DNA of 64,000 nucleotides from Rhynchopus sp. YZ270_cl-10 (taxonomy: Eukaryota > Euglenozoa > Diplonemea > Diplonemida > Diplonemidae), in NCBI GenBank assembly GCA_964035575.1, contig OZ037921.1:516501-580500 (forward strand). The letters are read 5' to 3'. The position numbers and the translations under genes are program-made. Below are positions 28,503 to 38,758 of the stretch, in pieces. The notes under the pieces were generated by a model, which saw only the letters and a list, made by a program, of their open reading frames with translations, did no database searches and had not been told where the DNA came from. The first letter of the stretch is position 1; every line of letters begins with the position of its first letter.

Positions 28503-31500
28503 CTATGAGATAAGACCCAAACTCTCACTGCCGACCTTCGTGAAGAAGGCGCGGACAGTGCTTTGGACGACGGGAGAGCCACCGATAAGAGAGACGATTT
28601 TGGTGTAGAAGCGTTTGTGGACTTCGGCGAATTCTTTGTCTTCGAGAAGAATAATGCCTTTTACGGCAACGTCGATGATGGGGTCGAAACGTGCGCCTTG
28701 GTCGTTCTTGTCGAGGATGGAGAGCAGCAGTTTGTACAACGGACTTCTTACAGTGTCGCTGTGCGGGCAGAGTGTAACGTCAAACTCGCCTTCCGCACCC
28801 GACGCAGTGAATACCTGCCGTTCGTGAGGAATAAACAGCGCCAAAATCGTCTGAAGATGCAGCTTGAGCGCCCGCTCCTCGCAGAGGTTCGCAAGCTTCG
28901 CAACGTCGGCCTCCTTAACACCACCAATCAACAAATCCAAATGGGAGTGAATCAGCTGAAAGCATTCCAGCATAGTGACCAGAGTGCCTTCCGACCAAAA
29001 CCGGGAAAGGTGCTTCACAAAGAGAGACTGCGTGACGAGGAGGTTGCTGAGGGTGGTGAGGTGGGACATGGCGGCTTGGTAGGGGAGTGTCATCTCGCTT
29101 TTGTTGACTTTGTTGGTGGGGACAACCACGCGTTCTGCACCGCGTGCGGTGGTGGTGTAGGTGGATTTGATCTCAAGGAGGCAGGTAGATTTGTTGCCAA
29201 GCATCTTTGCCTCAAAGGACTGTGTCATCTTCATGGCGAGCACCTTCCACTCCTCCTCGGTGAAGAACTTTGCTTCGTCCTTCTCGCTGGCAAGCCCCCG
29301 CGAACGTTGCTCCTCACCCGACGCCTCGCTGTCTTTGTGATACGGATGGCTGATCTCCCCCACATCGCAGGCGCAATGGTTCCCCACCAGGTCCACCAAC
29401 GCCGACACCCCGTAGTTCGCAACCTTGAGAGGTGTGGGACGTTTGCAACACGTCAGGATGATGTTCAAGATGTCACCAAAGAGGTGCTTCAGCTCGTGGT
29501 AGTATTCGTGGAAGAGCGCCACAAGGAAGGTCAGGCCGACCTGGATGACGTTCATGTTTTTGGCGGCTTCGTTTGCTTCAGGCTTTGGTGCGTTCTCGCC
29601 ACGCTTTGCCTGAGGTGGGATGTCGTCTGGTGAAGAGCCTGCAAGCATGATCGACATCGAAGACGACGGTGAGTACGTCGAAAGCGTGGATGTCTCGCAT
29701 AGGTCGCACACTGCGTTGTCGAAGATGGGGAAGATCGTGCCGCTCATGACGATCTTCCACATGCCAAGAGTGAAGCGGCAGCCGTGGCTGTGGAGGATCT
29801 CGAACAGCGCGTTAATAGAGGCCAACCGTACAGTCACATCAGGGTGCTGTGTCGCCCCGGTCCCAAGCCCAGTGAACACAGGAAACCACATCCGCAGCTG
29901 TATTCTGTCCTCGGAGTCAATGGTGTCGCCATCCCTCAGTGGTGGCAGGATGTAGTCCTCCTCAGTCTCAGCATCCACCTGCTCGTCCTTCTTGACGCCA
30001 ACAGCCAGCGAGCGTGCACAGTTCTGCAGATGGTTGATGCTTTTGATCGCAATGTCAGGGCTCAAAGTGTTGCACGAAAAGGAGATGAGGCAGTTCACAA
30101 CGTCAACGAAGGCGTCTGCAGCCACCACCATAGGGAACAGCTTGCTAACGCTCGCATGCACAACCTCAAAGGAGAGGGCCACAATCTGCTCATTCTTGTC
30201 TGTCGCTGCCAAAGCCAGCACAGCAAAGATCGACTTCCACCCAGACTTGACGTTGTTCGACTTCCCCTCCACGATCTGCTTCATGCAGCGTACGATAAGC
30301 TCGCGCACCTCAATGCTGCTCGACTCCTGGAAGATCGTTTCGAAGGGTTTCAAAAAGTCTCTCTGGAAGTTGTAGTTCGAGAGTTCGCGTTTGTCCAAAA
30401 ACTTTATGGAGAGCTGCCTGAGTGAGTCGATCCCGAACATGGAGACGAAGAGCTGTTTGTTCGTTCCGACTCTGATGAAGTGCTTTGACATGTGTGCCCA
30501 GAGCTGGGTCCAGACGAAGCGGATGCGCGACATATTGACGTCTGCGATCTCGATGATCTTCTGGAGGGAGAACATGCGTGGTGGGTGCGACTGCTCGATC
30601 TCCTCTGTCGACACTTCGCAGAGGTGCTTCACGAAGTACACAATGCCCTCACCCGAGAGGTCCACTGTGCTGCTGTAGACACGCGACACTGCCACCTCGT
30701 CGATCTGGTCGGCAACGATCTGCGAGTTGCGCTCTTCAAGCCTTATCCGCTCACGCTCGCTGTCCATATTCTTCGCGGACACGGGTTGGTTCGACATCGA
30801 CCCGTTCGTGAGGCTTCCGTTGGAGGAGTGTGTTCCGTCGAGTCCACCTGAGTTGTTGTGGTGGGACTGTCCACGCCCCTTCTTGGGTTGGTTTGGGTGT
30901 GGCTCATTCAGGAAGGCGAAGTCCGGCTTTGCGCCTGCACCCAGCAGCTGCAGACGTTCGAGCTGAGAGAAGCACCGCAGAATGGCGAACCACGAGGAGC
31001 GGAGGAGCTGGCCCTCCTTGCCGGCAAGGTCGATGAGGGATTTGATGGATTTGATGTTCTTCGGCTCGATCTCGCGCAGGTTGTTGAGGAACGTAAGCTT
31101 GGACAGGGCAGACACGAAGGCATCACGCTCTGTGTCGAGATAGAAGATAGACGAGATGTGGATGGACTTCATAAAGCCTTCGAGGCAGAGGTCAATGGTT
31201 GTCTGCTGCTCGTTGGTGCAGCGCTCCAGGATGACCGAGAAGGCGGGGAGCAGTGCAGCCCAGCCTGCGTCAAACATAGGACGGACGTGCTCAAGCTTGG
31301 ACGCATGGATGTAGGCACCTTCGTTGCGCTCTGTCTTGAAGAGCGCCTTTGTCTTTTTCAACATCTCCTTCGACTCCTCGGCGTAGTTCAGTTGACGCCT
31401 CTTGCCGTCGTTGCCTGCACGGTCGAAGACACCAATGCTGTGGAACACTGTCTTCTTCTTGACGTCCTCGACCTTACGTTTTTCACCGTCGCTGCCCTCC

Positions 31501-34166
31501 AGCTCAAAGGCCTTGGCGGTGATACGGTCGTAGATGCTGCCGAGCAGGCCGTCGGGCAGGTTCTTGCCGTCGTCAATACCACGGTTGTTCTTCATGAACT
31601 CATCGCGTGTCATCTTATCTTTGATGGATGTGGAGTGTGCGTCGGTGTGAAGCATGATAATCGAGAAGGAGAGGACGTAGGCGGTGGAGGCGTTAGGGAA
31701 CGTCTGCTGGTTTGCCTTAGTATACGTCTCTGCAAACTTCTCCATGGTGGCGTCGATGGACTGCGCCTCGCCGTGGATCCTGAAGGTGGCCATGAACTTA
31801 CGCACAGCCTCGTCAATCTCAAGGTTCGAGAAGTCAAACGTATCCACAAAGTCGGAAAGCACCTTCTGGTTGAACTCCTTCAAGACCCCCATGTACTCCC
31901 CGATCATATCCTTAGATAGGCCAGTCTGCTCTCTAAAGAACTTTGCGGTCGACATCGAGTCCTTCGCCACCACACCGGAGTCCCAGAAGAGCTGAAGCCC
32001 CTTCTTCGGCGACTTGTTGAAGACATTCACCATGTCGTGAAGCTCCTTTTTGTGTGCCTTTGCGCGCTGCAGCTCGTCCCCTTCTTGCTCGGGTTCCTTG
32101 AGGGGTGTGGTTGTGGTGGGTGTCGTTGCTGCGACGGCGTTGAGAGGTGTGGATGCGGTGGACATATGGTCGTGTGTCTCCTGGACAGAGGACTCGAGCA
32201 GGTCTGCTGCGCTCACCTGCACATCAAGCGCGCTGAGGGAGCCACGTCTGCCTGCGGGGCGCAGCTCGTCGTCCTCTTTCTCCTCGAACTTCTCGGTCCA
32301 CACACAGATGGAGCGGACAATGATGACCAAGCACCGCAGTGCCAACGTCCGCATATCGCTGTCCAGCTTCATCGCCTCGACACCTCCCCCCTGCAAACCC
32401 CGCCCCTGCAGCAAACGCGACAGGTGGTTCACCATGATCTCAAAGATGTTCACACTCTGCAAATCGCAGTCATAATTCACAAAGATATCGATAATGGTCT
32501 GCGGCGTCTCGCACACCTTATGCAAGACCTGCAGGACAAGAATCTTCTGCTGATACGACGAATTGCTGCTCTCCAAAATCGGGAAGAACACATTCGTAAA
32601 GAAGAAGCCTATCTCACGCTTCAAATGCTCTTTGAACTTCGACACCAAAGAGAGGAAGAGCTGCAGACTCATTTTGAACACCGGCAGCATTGGGGACACA
32701 CAGTGCTGGATCAGCGACAGACAGAGCTTCTTCTTGACGGTCTTGATGAACCGCTCCGACGTGAGGAAGACCGGCCCTGCGGAGTGCAGCACCGAGTAGA
32801 GAAGCTCAAGGGAGAGCATTTTGGACTTCATTTCGAGCGAGTCTTCTGGGGCGTTGTCGGCAATCTGCTTTTCGGAGAGGACCGCGAAGGCGTAGAAGAG
32901 AAGGTAGGCATCCTTCTGCTGCTGGTTCAGGAAGACCATCGCCTCTGTTTCCATGCCGGTTGCAATGTCAACACCGTCCAGCCTTTCTGTACCTTTACGG
33001 GAGGACGACTGCCGACGTCCCGTCCCCGCAGCAATGTCCCCTGCGCGCGCTGCGAGGCGCTCCGCAAGCGCAGTGTCAAAATCAAACTTCTCGTCGTCTT
33101 GGTCCTGCTCGGGAGCGTCCTCCCCGTCCGCCGCTGGCTCCTCTTCTGTCGTCTCGGCGCGTGGTGCCTCAGGAGCTTCCCCCCCCTCCGTCTCGTCGGC
33201 CATGCTCTGCTGAACCATGGCGTCCACCACCTCGTTCTTCACGAAGGTGTAGCTTCCGTCTTCGCTTGGTTCGGCTTCGGGTGCGTCTTCGCAGGGTGCG
33301 TGGCTTTGCTCGCCGCCTTCGTGGTGGTCGTCGTCTGTCTTTTCTTGGCCCTGTGGAGAAGCAACGTGGTCTGCGCTTGCCTCTTCTGCCTGTACAGAGG
33401 CCTCGTCCGAGGCGGTTGCAGAAAGGTGTTTGCTCTCGGGGGTGCAGATCTTCTCCAGCTTCACCTCAGGGAGTCCCGCATCCTCCATCCGGCGGAACAC
33501 TATGTTGATCATGTGTGACAGTGCAGCGTATGCGGTGTTCTGGTTCGTCTGGTTTCTCGACTGCACATAAGAGTTGAATGTGTTACGCACCGCCATCACC
33601 AAGGTCGGTCCATGCACCCCGCATGCTTTGTTAGAAACCGCAGTCAGCAGAGCCTTGATGATCTCTAGTTGCACCCCGTCGTCGTTGAAGCTGGTGTTCG
33701 CGCAGATGCAGGCGACGACGTGGTGGATGAACTGCTGTTTTTCGTGGTCGTGCTTCGGGGGCACTGTCGCGTCGCTGGCAGGGATGCCCCAGGTCTGGAC
33801 CTGCTGTGCCCATTTTGTGTCTACACCCTCCAGCTTCGGGGCAACCCACCTCATATCTCCAGTGATGAACGCATATTCCATAAGCTTTTGGAGGCATCCG
33901 GAGGAGATTTCGATTAATTTTCCATTTTTTGATTCGGCAGCGAGTCTCAGAGGTACAAAGCACGTGGACATGACGACAGCATGACTCAACGAAGCGGTAC
34001 GGCCATCCTTCAAAAAATCCTGTGCATACGTTGACGACTCCTTCACATCACGGTACTTCTTCTGACTCCCGCACGTCTGCACAATACGCTGCAAGGCACG
34101 AATGATAAAGGTGTTCCTCGTCCCCGTATCCTCCTGCGCACCTCCCGCCTGCCCTGCGTCCACCAT
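28503..34166 (-). CDS. SEC7: Large Sec7-domain ARF guanine-nucleotide exchange factor (Sec7/BIG family)
   Basis: A single exon of 1887 aa from the ATG at 34166; the frame is open for 42 more codons upstream but those are low-complexity. The DCB-type helical N-terminus is broken by an acidic Glu/Ala-rich insert at about 270-400. A HUS region ends in the HUS box (VNYDCDLQSVN, near 565), the Sec7 domain spans about 700-890 with the glutamic finger in FRIHGEAQSID (about 795) and the HTDAHS block, and HDS-type helices fill the C-terminal half. Members are brefeldin-A-inhibited GEFs that load GTP on ARF at the trans-Golgi. Length is normal for Sec7/BIG. The catalytic Glu is present, so it should be active. 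Confidence 0.95.
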   Translation of the reverse strand: MVDAGQAGGAQEDTGTRNTFIIRALQRIVQTCGSQKKYRDVKESSTYAQDFLKDGRTASLSHAVVMSTCFVPLRLAAESKNGKLIEISSGCLQKLMEYAFITGDMRWVAPKLEGVDTKWAQQVQTWGIPASDATVPPKHDHEKQQFIHHVVACICANTSFNDDGVQLEIIKALLTAVSNKACGVHGPTLVMAVRNTFNSYVQSRNQTNQNTAYAALSHMINIVFRRMEDAGLPEVKLEKICTPESKHLSATASDEASVQAEEASADHVASPQGQEKTDDDHHEGGEQSHAPCEDAPEAEPSEDGSYTFVKNEVVDAMVQQSMADETEGGEAPEAPRAETTEEEPAADGEDAPEQDQDDEKFDFDTALAERLAARAGDIAAGTGRRQSSSRKGTERLDGVDIATGMETEAMVFLNQQQKDAYLLFYAFAVLSEKQIADNAPEDSLEMKSKMLSLELLYSVLHSAGPVFLTSERFIKTVKKKLCLSLIQHCVSPMLPVFKMSLQLFLSLVSKFKEHLKREIGFFFTNVFFPILESSNSSYQQKILVLQVLHKVCETPQTIIDIFVNYDCDLQSVNIFEIMVNHLSRLLQGRGLQGGGVEAMKLDSDMRTLALRCLVIIVRSICVWTEKFEEKEDDELRPAGRRGSLSALDVQVSAADLLESSVQETHDHMSTASTPLNAVAATTPTTTTPLKEPEQEGDELQRAKAHKKELHDMVNVFNKSPKKGLQLFWDSGVVAKDSMSTAKFFREQTGLSKDMIGEYMGVLKEFNQKVLSDFVDTFDFSNLEIDEAVRKFMATFRIHGEAQSIDATMEKFAETYTKANQQTFPNASTAYVLSFSIIMLHTDAHSTSIKDKMTRDEFMKNNRGIDDGKNLPDGLLGSIYDRITAKAFELEGSDGEKRKVEDVKKKTVFHSIGVFDRAGNDGKRRQLNYAEESKEMLKKTKALFKTERNEGAYIHASKLEHVRPMFDAGWAALLPAFSVILERCTNEQQTTIDLCLEGFMKSIHISSIFYLDTERDAFVSALSKLTFLNNLREIEPKNIKSIKSLIDLAGKEGQLLRSSWFAILRCFSQLERLQLLGAGAKPDFAFLNEPHPNQPKKGRGQSHHNNSGGLDGTHSSNGSLTNGSMSNQPVSAKNMDSERERIRLEERNSQIVADQIDEVAVSRVYSSTVDLSGEGIVYFVKHLCEVSTEEIEQSHPPRMFSLQKIIEIADVNMSRIRFVWTQLWAHMSKHFIRVGTNKQLFVSMFGIDSLRQLSIKFLDKRELSNYNFQRDFLKPFETIFQESSSIEVRELIVRCMKQIVEGKSNNVKSGWKSIFAVLALAATDKNEQIVALSFEVVHASVSKLFPMVVAADAFVDVVNCLISFSCNTLSPDIAIKSINHLQNCARSLAVGVKKDEQVDAETEEDYILPPLRDGDTIDSEDRIQLRMWFPVFTGLGTGATQHPDVTVRLASINALFEILHSHGCRFTLGMWKIVMSGTIFPIFDNAVCDLCETSTLSTYSPSSSMSIMLAGSSPDDIPPQAKRGENAPKPEANEAAKNMNVIQVGLTFLVALFHEYYHELKHLFGDILNIILTCCKRPTPLKVANYGVSALVDLVGNHCACDVGEISHPYHKDSEASGEEQRSRGLASEKDEAKFFTEEEWKVLAMKMTQSFEAKMLGNKSTCLLEIKSTYTTTARGAERVVVPTNKVNKSEMTLPYQAAMSHLTTLSNLLVTQSLFVKHLSRFWSEGTLVTMLECFQLIHSHLDLLIGGVKEADVAKLANLCEERALKLHLQTILALFIPHERQVFTASGAEGEFDVTLCPHSDTVRSPLYKLLLSILDKNDQGARFDPIIDVAVKGIILLEDKEFAEVHKRFYTKIVSLIGGSPVVQSTVRAFFTKVGSESLGLIS

Positions 34167-34653
34167 TGTGAAAGAAAAAAAGGGGGAGAATGGGGCAAAG
34201 GGGTTGTGTGTTGGTGTGGGGGGGCACCCCCGTTGCTGTTCTTTGGATGGGGGTGGCAGTAAACCTCGTGGTACACACGACCCTCGGAGCACCCATCAAG
34301 CATGGGAATCGCAGTGGACTATCTCTCCCCAAAGGAACATCGAAGCCACGAAGAGCTTCGAATTGCATGACCTGCACAACCCTCCCTTCGCGGGGGGTGT
34401 ATATGCTTGAGATGACTGAAGGAATGAGAAATATTATAAAAGCAGATGCTAGAGAGGGCATGCAGAGCAAAAGGGAGGGTGTGGAGTAGGGGGTTAAAAA
34501 TCAGTGCATAACGATTTTGAAAGAAATGTATCACGCTTGTGAAGAAGAGGGGATTTTTAGAGTAAAAGAAAGAGCAGTTGAAAACGTCCTAAAACGCATC
34601 GAAATAAATAAATTTCAAAAATAAAAGTGCACACCGTATCCAAAGGGGGGGCA

Positions 34654-34799
34654 CAGCAGAGAATAAGCCGGGTCCCCGGTCCCTGGGTCCTGGTCCCAGT
34701 CCTGGTCAAGGTTCCCGGTCCAGGTCCCGGTACCGGGTCCCAGTCCGGCTGAGAATAACCGGGTCCCCGGTCCCGGTCCCCGAGTCTTATTCTCTGCTG
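34654..34799. mobile_element. 146-bp TIR element filled with GGTCCC units
   Basis: Perfect 14-bp inverted ends CAGCAGAGAATAAG. The interior is made of GGTCC/GGACC-type units of 6-7 bp (CCGGTCCCTGGGTCC and variants), plus an internal partial copy of the terminus (GAGAATAACCGGGTCCCC) at about 34751. Confidence 0.7.
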
Positions 34800-35022
34800 A
34801 GAGGGGGATGTCTGGGGAGAAGAAGAGGGGAGGGGGGAAGAGGAAAAGAACAATAAGTCATAGAGGAAAGGCTCCTCATTGGGATAGAATCTCTGCGCTT
34901 TCTCAACGTTGGGTGTATAAGCAGAGGATCGCCGTGGTGGGTTGAACACTTGGCGATGCCGGTATACAGTGTAATGTATGTGAAAAGGTTCAAAAGAATG
35001 GGAGAGTACAAAAATAACTTAT

Positions 35023-35170
35023 AATTACCGTTAAATTATATCCCCACAATTTAACGCAGTGAGTTGTGGGTCACGAGTGTACTAATCCCACGAGCGCAGC
35101 GAGTGGGATTCGTGAACGAGTGACCCACAACTCACTGAGTTAAATTGTCGGGATATAATTTAACAATAAT
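35023..35170. repeat. Large palindrome with CGAGCGCAGCGAG apex
   Basis: Arms of about 68 nt (AATTTAACGCAGTGAGTTGT and complement) around CCCACGAGCGCAGCGAGTGG. Directly precedes the MITE at 35180. Confidence 0.75.
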
Positions 35171-35179
35171 TAGTAGTTT

Positions 35180-35775
35180 TCATTGACGTGCAATTATAGA
35201 CGCGTCACAAAATCCTTCTACAGGCGTGCAATGTGTAACCGCTATGAAACCATTGTAGTGCTGGTGGTGTTCAAGTGGAGGGTGGAGGTAAGAAGACTCC
35301 AGATAGCCCACGGCCCTTCATCCCATCAGACCGCATGCTGGTCGGGAAGCCAACGATGTGGTCTTCTTCTGGGGGGTCGTTCTGTTCGTTCTGAGGTTCA
35401 CTCTTCCAGTATATTTCCTGGGATCGTCGCACGCAGAGCTTCCTCAGTCTCAGTTGTGCACTCGCCTAAGGACCCGCTTGGGGAACCTAGGGTCTGTACT
35501 CAAAAAAATGTGTTGTCTGAGGGAGGCGTGTAATTATAAATACTTAATTAAACGCACACATTTCCCACCCATTTTGTACAGAAAAATAATTACACGCATT
35601 TGGTATGCGTGTAATTATAGATCATTAATTAAACGGCCATATTTTACGTGCATTTGCAATAGGATCTATAATTACACGCATAGTACTTAATTCTACCCTG
35701 GCCGTTAAATTGTGGATTTCAAATTGCACGCCTGTAGAAGGATTTTGTGAAGAGTTTATAATTGCACGTCAATAA
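35180..35775. mobile_element. Non-autonomous element with about 50-bp TIRs
   Basis: Left ATTGACGTGCAATTATAGAC and CTTCTACAGGCGTGCAAT are mirrored on the right at 35722-35775 with a few mismatches (inner 22 bp perfect). Inside are inverted TAATTACACGCAT-type blocks and a segment at 35458-35510 shared with the repeat at 42945 and 44057 (AAGGACCCGCTTGGGGAACC). No clear target duplication. Confidence 0.65.
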
Positions 35776-35796
35776 AACGCATATTTTTGGACATAA

Positions 35797-35892
35797 AAAG
35801 AAAAGTTTAAGATTGCCCGAAGCCTCTCGAGCTTGGGTCAGCTTGGAAAAAAAAGGGGGGGTTTATAAAAAACGGTCGCTTAGTCACCTTGA
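35797..35892. repeat. Two hairpin repeats, type 1, in tandem
   Basis: The first copy is GCCCGAAGCCTCTCGAGC followed by TTGGGTCAGCTT; the second is GTTTATAAAAAACGGTCGC followed by TTAGTCACCTTG and is a partial copy. Confidence 0.6.
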
Positions 35893-36082
35893 AAAAAAAA
35901 ATAGACCCGGATACTCTGTGACAGCTGCTCGTTAAAGGAACTACCAGGTTAGGCTGAATATCCATCTAGGGGGAATTCTCTTGTGGTGTAACAAAAATAA
36001 AGACGTCTTCTCTTGGGTAGGAAATAACCGCTTTCTTGTTGAATTCAACAAATATCGTTTGTAAATCAGATGGGAGGTTCTG

Positions 36083-37264
36083 TCAGATCTCTTCCTCGTT
36101 GGTTGCCAGGTCGCAGGTGACGAGGCCGTTTCTTGTTCCGAAGACCAATTTGGTTGAGTCTTGGTTTGCACTGCACCAGCACATTGCGCTTCCCCACTTG
36201 ACACCGTACATGGCCACTTTCGCGCCAGATGGTACATCCCATTGGAACACCCTACCGTCGGTCGAGGCTGTGAACAGCCATTTCGAACAGTCGCTGAAGG
36301 CAGTCCACGTGATCGGTGCGCTGTGCTGCGAATCCATGCGTGCGACAACTCCACGCGACGCCTCCGAAGGATCCGATTCGTCTTCATTCACCTCCCACAC
36401 CTGCACCGAGAAGTCACCCCCCATAAAAGCAACTAGCTTCGAATCCGATGCAAAGGGAAATCCTTCACAACGGATAGCACGCTGTTCTGGGTTGACATAC
36501 GTTCTGACCAGACCTCCATTCAGGGATACAAGCGAAATCATGGAGGACAACCCTGTACAACACAACACCCACCGCCAGCAAGGTGATACATGCAAAAACT
36601 TTGTCCCCTCAATCGGAACTGTCACAGAAAGCACACCATCTGCGTCATATACATCAATGGTGTCGAAAGTAGCCACCATGTAGTTGCTCCGTGAGATCCG
36701 CGCGTGTTTGACATGAGAGGTACAAAAAAACTCATGTGTTTTGCTGAACATTGGCCACGAATACGACGTCGCCTTCAGAGCATTGCGGGTAACCACAATG
36801 AGTTCCGTTTCTGCAATGTCAACACACAGCACCTTGCAGTGTAAAAGCGGTTTTGTGGTTCCCTTATGGAGATCGATGAGGGAGACACCTAGAGTATCAA
36901 AACGGCTTCCACCAAGCACATAACGCTTGCAAGGTGTCAAACCTACGCTGTCAAATGCGTCAGGACAAGAAAAATCGCTCTTCCATTTGTTCATGCCACC
37001 GGATGAAACATAGACAGTGTCATTGTCGGCTACTCCTGTAGAAGCGACCAGGTCAGAATCGGCCCATCCAAGGTCAACGATAGGGTCAAGTGAAAGTGTG
37101 ACATAATGTGCAAGTTCTTTTGGTTTCACCAGCGTCTCTCCCCCCTCCACGCCCATCCCAAAGCTATCAATCGCCTTTATCTTCAAGGAGAGTACCGTTT
37201 CGCGTTCACTTACGTCAATCGCTCGTTGTTGTCCAGTGGCGGTGTAGTGTGCGGTGATCTCCAT
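36083..37264 (-). CDS. WD40-repeat protein with N-terminal ubiquitin-like segment
   Basis: A single exon of 393 aa. Residues 1-88 look like a ubiquitin-like fold: an opening strand, QQRAIDVSERETVLSLKIKA for the helix, and the closing ADNDTVYVSSG. The rest is a beta-propeller with WD-type blades, clearest near the end (FSVQVWEV, SAPITWTAFSDCSKWLFTAS then GRVFQWDVPSG). Earlier blades are diverged. I recognise no specific orthologue. WD40 proteins are scaffolds, and the UBL could dock to a proteasome or p97 pathway; that is speculation. Confidence 0.8.
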   Translation of the reverse strand: MEITAHYTATGQQRAIDVSERETVLSLKIKAIDSFGMGVEGGETLVKPKELAHYVTLSLDPIVDLGWADSDLVASTGVADNDTVYVSSGGMNKWKSDFSCPDAFDSVGLTPCKRYVLGGSRFDTLGVSLIDLHKGTTKPLLHCKVLCVDIAETELIVVTRNALKATSYSWPMFSKTHEFFCTSHVKHARISRSNYMVATFDTIDVYDADGVLSVTVPIEGTKFLHVSPCWRWVLCCTGLSSMISLVSLNGGLVRTYVNPEQRAIRCEGFPFASDSKLVAFMGGDFSVQVWEVNEDESDPSEASRGVVARMDSQHSAPITWTAFSDCSKWLFTASTDGRVFQWDVPSGAKVAMYGVKWGSAMCWCSANQDSTKLVFGTRNGLVTCDLATNEEEI

Positions 37265-37638
37265 GTTTTGGTGTGTACCAAAAAACAGATTGTAGTGTAT
37301 TACTGATGGGGTGCGTTTAAAGTATATGGTGCAAATATAGCAAGAAAAAAAGCTATTTTTCTATGATGTGATCTTAAAAAGCTAGTGTTTATTGATTGCA
37401 TTTTTTGGCGTGATTGTTGTTATGAATGGACTGAAAAGAAGGGTCAGGCTAGTTGGGTTAAAAAAAAAATCCATAAAACAACATCACACCTTTTTACTAT
37501 GGCACTGTGCTTGCAGAAGCGCACAGAATTTTGGAAATCAATCCCAATACTTTTGACACATATAACTTTCCCCCCCCCTCCCCCCTCTAACCCCCTTCTA
37601 CCCAAAGACCACAAAAAAACACCCAAAAAAAAAAATTT
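37265..37638. other. Intergenic gap, no gene seen
   Basis: A/T-rich, with a C/T tract at 37568-37605 and a polyA run just downstream of the ataxin-10-like stop codon. Nothing else is recognised. Confidence 0.5.
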
Positions 37639-38499
37639 TCAGTGTTTTTCAAGGGGAAGAACTTTTGGGCAGGTTGGGTCTCCTGAGACTCGGTAGCCTG
37701 CTTTTTGTATTTCCCGCTCTGATTCTGGTGCAACACGTTGTGCTTTGAGCTCTTTGATGTACGCTATTACTGGTGGATAGGATGTTATGTTCCGAATGGT
37801 GAATTCAGCCCATTCACGAAGCCCGCCGTTTTCCTTATCAATTTTTGTGGCCGAGAGGATGGTGGGGATGAACCCCTTTTCGAGAAGGTGCGCTGTGACC
37901 GTGTGGTTTTCATACGTCGCGTTAGCGAGAACCCGCATGAGGCAGGTACGGTAGCCTTCGCCGTACCGGAGGAGCTCGACTTCTCTGGGAATCATGTACA
38001 TTTGCATGAGTGTGTCGATAATGCCGTCTTCAAGGAGATATGTCTGAAGCTTCGAGGTGCTGACGGAGCAGCTGCAGACCGCAAGGCTCTCCGCAAGAAT
38101 GGTCAGTGCATAGTGGATGGCTTCTGCGTCATTGATTTCATCTCCGGTACAGCGGAGGGGGGGAACCACGGTGCCACGGTACTGAGAGTTCTTTGCGTGA
38201 AGGTGTGCGGCAACACGCCCCGCAAAGACACAGGTGATCTGGAGAACCTTTGTCTTGAACTGCACCCTCAGCTCGGCGGTGGGTGCGCTGACACGGACGA
38301 GCGACTCCCATTCCTCCTGCGCGCTTTTGTGTTGCGCGGCGTACTCGACGGCAGCCCCCTTCAGGGCGTCCCCCTGGTGTGCATGGCTCCGCAGCAGGTC
38401 GATGTGTATGGCGATGGTCTGCAGGGTTGCAAGTTCGTTCGATTCCGTGAGCTTGCACTGCTCCCAAGATTGGTCCCGGACCGACATCCAATCGTCCAT
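37639..38499 (-). CDS. Ataxin-10-like protein
   Basis: A single exon of 286 aa from the ATG at 38499 (MDDWMSVRDQ), which follows a C/T tract and CAG by 13 nt. The C-terminal third carries the ataxin-10 domain pattern: GFIPTILSATKIDKENGGLR, then EWAEFTIRNIT and IAYIKEL, matching the family's G(I/L)P.IL....D..N....EW....IRN. The upstream part is armadillo-like helical. Ataxin-10 proteins act in cytokinesis and basal-body or ciliary functions. The protein is shorter than animal ataxin-10 (about 475 aa), as is common in protists. Confidence 0.75.
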   Translation of the reverse strand: MDDWMSVRDQSWEQCKLTESNELATLQTIAIHIDLLRSHAHQGDALKGAAVEYAAQHKSAQEEWESLVRVSAPTAELRVQFKTKVLQITCVFAGRVAAHLHAKNSQYRGTVVPPLRCTGDEINDAEAIHYALTILAESLAVCSCSVSTSKLQTYLLEDGIIDTLMQMYMIPREVELLRYGEGYRTCLMRVLANATYENHTVTAHLLEKGFIPTILSATKIDKENGGLREWAEFTIRNITSYPPVIAYIKELKAQRVAPESEREIQKAGYRVSGDPTCPKVLPLEKH

Positions 38500-38512
38500 T
38501 ATGCTGTGTGCT

Positions 38513-38542
38513 CTGGAAAGGGGGGGAAAGGGGTGGGGTAAG
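38513..38542 (-). promoter_or_regulatory. Pyrimidine tract and CAG before the ataxin-10-like gene
   Basis: Minus strand CCCCTTCCCCCCCTTTCCAG; the ATG follows 13 nt later. Confidence 0.5.
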
Positions 38543-38710
38543 ATTTTCAAAACCGTGAATGAGTTGTGTTCACGACAGAAGGGGGGCTATGGGAAGTTTA
38601 TGGGGAGTGTTAGGCTGAAAGAACGGGCTTTGCTTTGGAATTCAAAAGGGGAAATGTGGCTTTTTTGTTTTCGTTGTTGTTAGAGGGGGGAGGGCGGGGT
38701 CAAAGCAAAC

Positions 38711-38758
38711 AAAGGTTTATGAGATGAACCTAAGCCTCTCGTGCTTAGTCACCTACAA
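38711..38758. repeat. CCTCTCGTG hairpin repeat, type 1
   Basis: GTTTATGAGATGAAC, stem CTAAGC, loop CTCTCGT, stem GCTTAG, tail TCACCTAC. Confidence 0.75.

Larger units (their letters stand above)
34167..36082. other. Intergenic gap with array element, large palindrome and long-TIR MITE
   Basis: No gene is supported. The mobile and repeat features inside are listed separately. Confidence 0.6.

Noticed and set aside
28563-33518. Several plus-strand frames of 350-490 codons
   Set aside because: They lie antisense to the Sec7 gene and exist because of its GC-rich codon bias; no domain is visible.
34167-34292. Upstream 42-codon extension of the Sec7 gene
   Set aside because: Pro-rich low complexity with no relation to the DCB region; the next ATG at 34166 gives a normal N-terminus.
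35183-35690. Plus-strand frames inside the long-TIR MITE
   Set aside because: They overlap the SINE-like repeat block and the TIR, differ in frame and show no domain.
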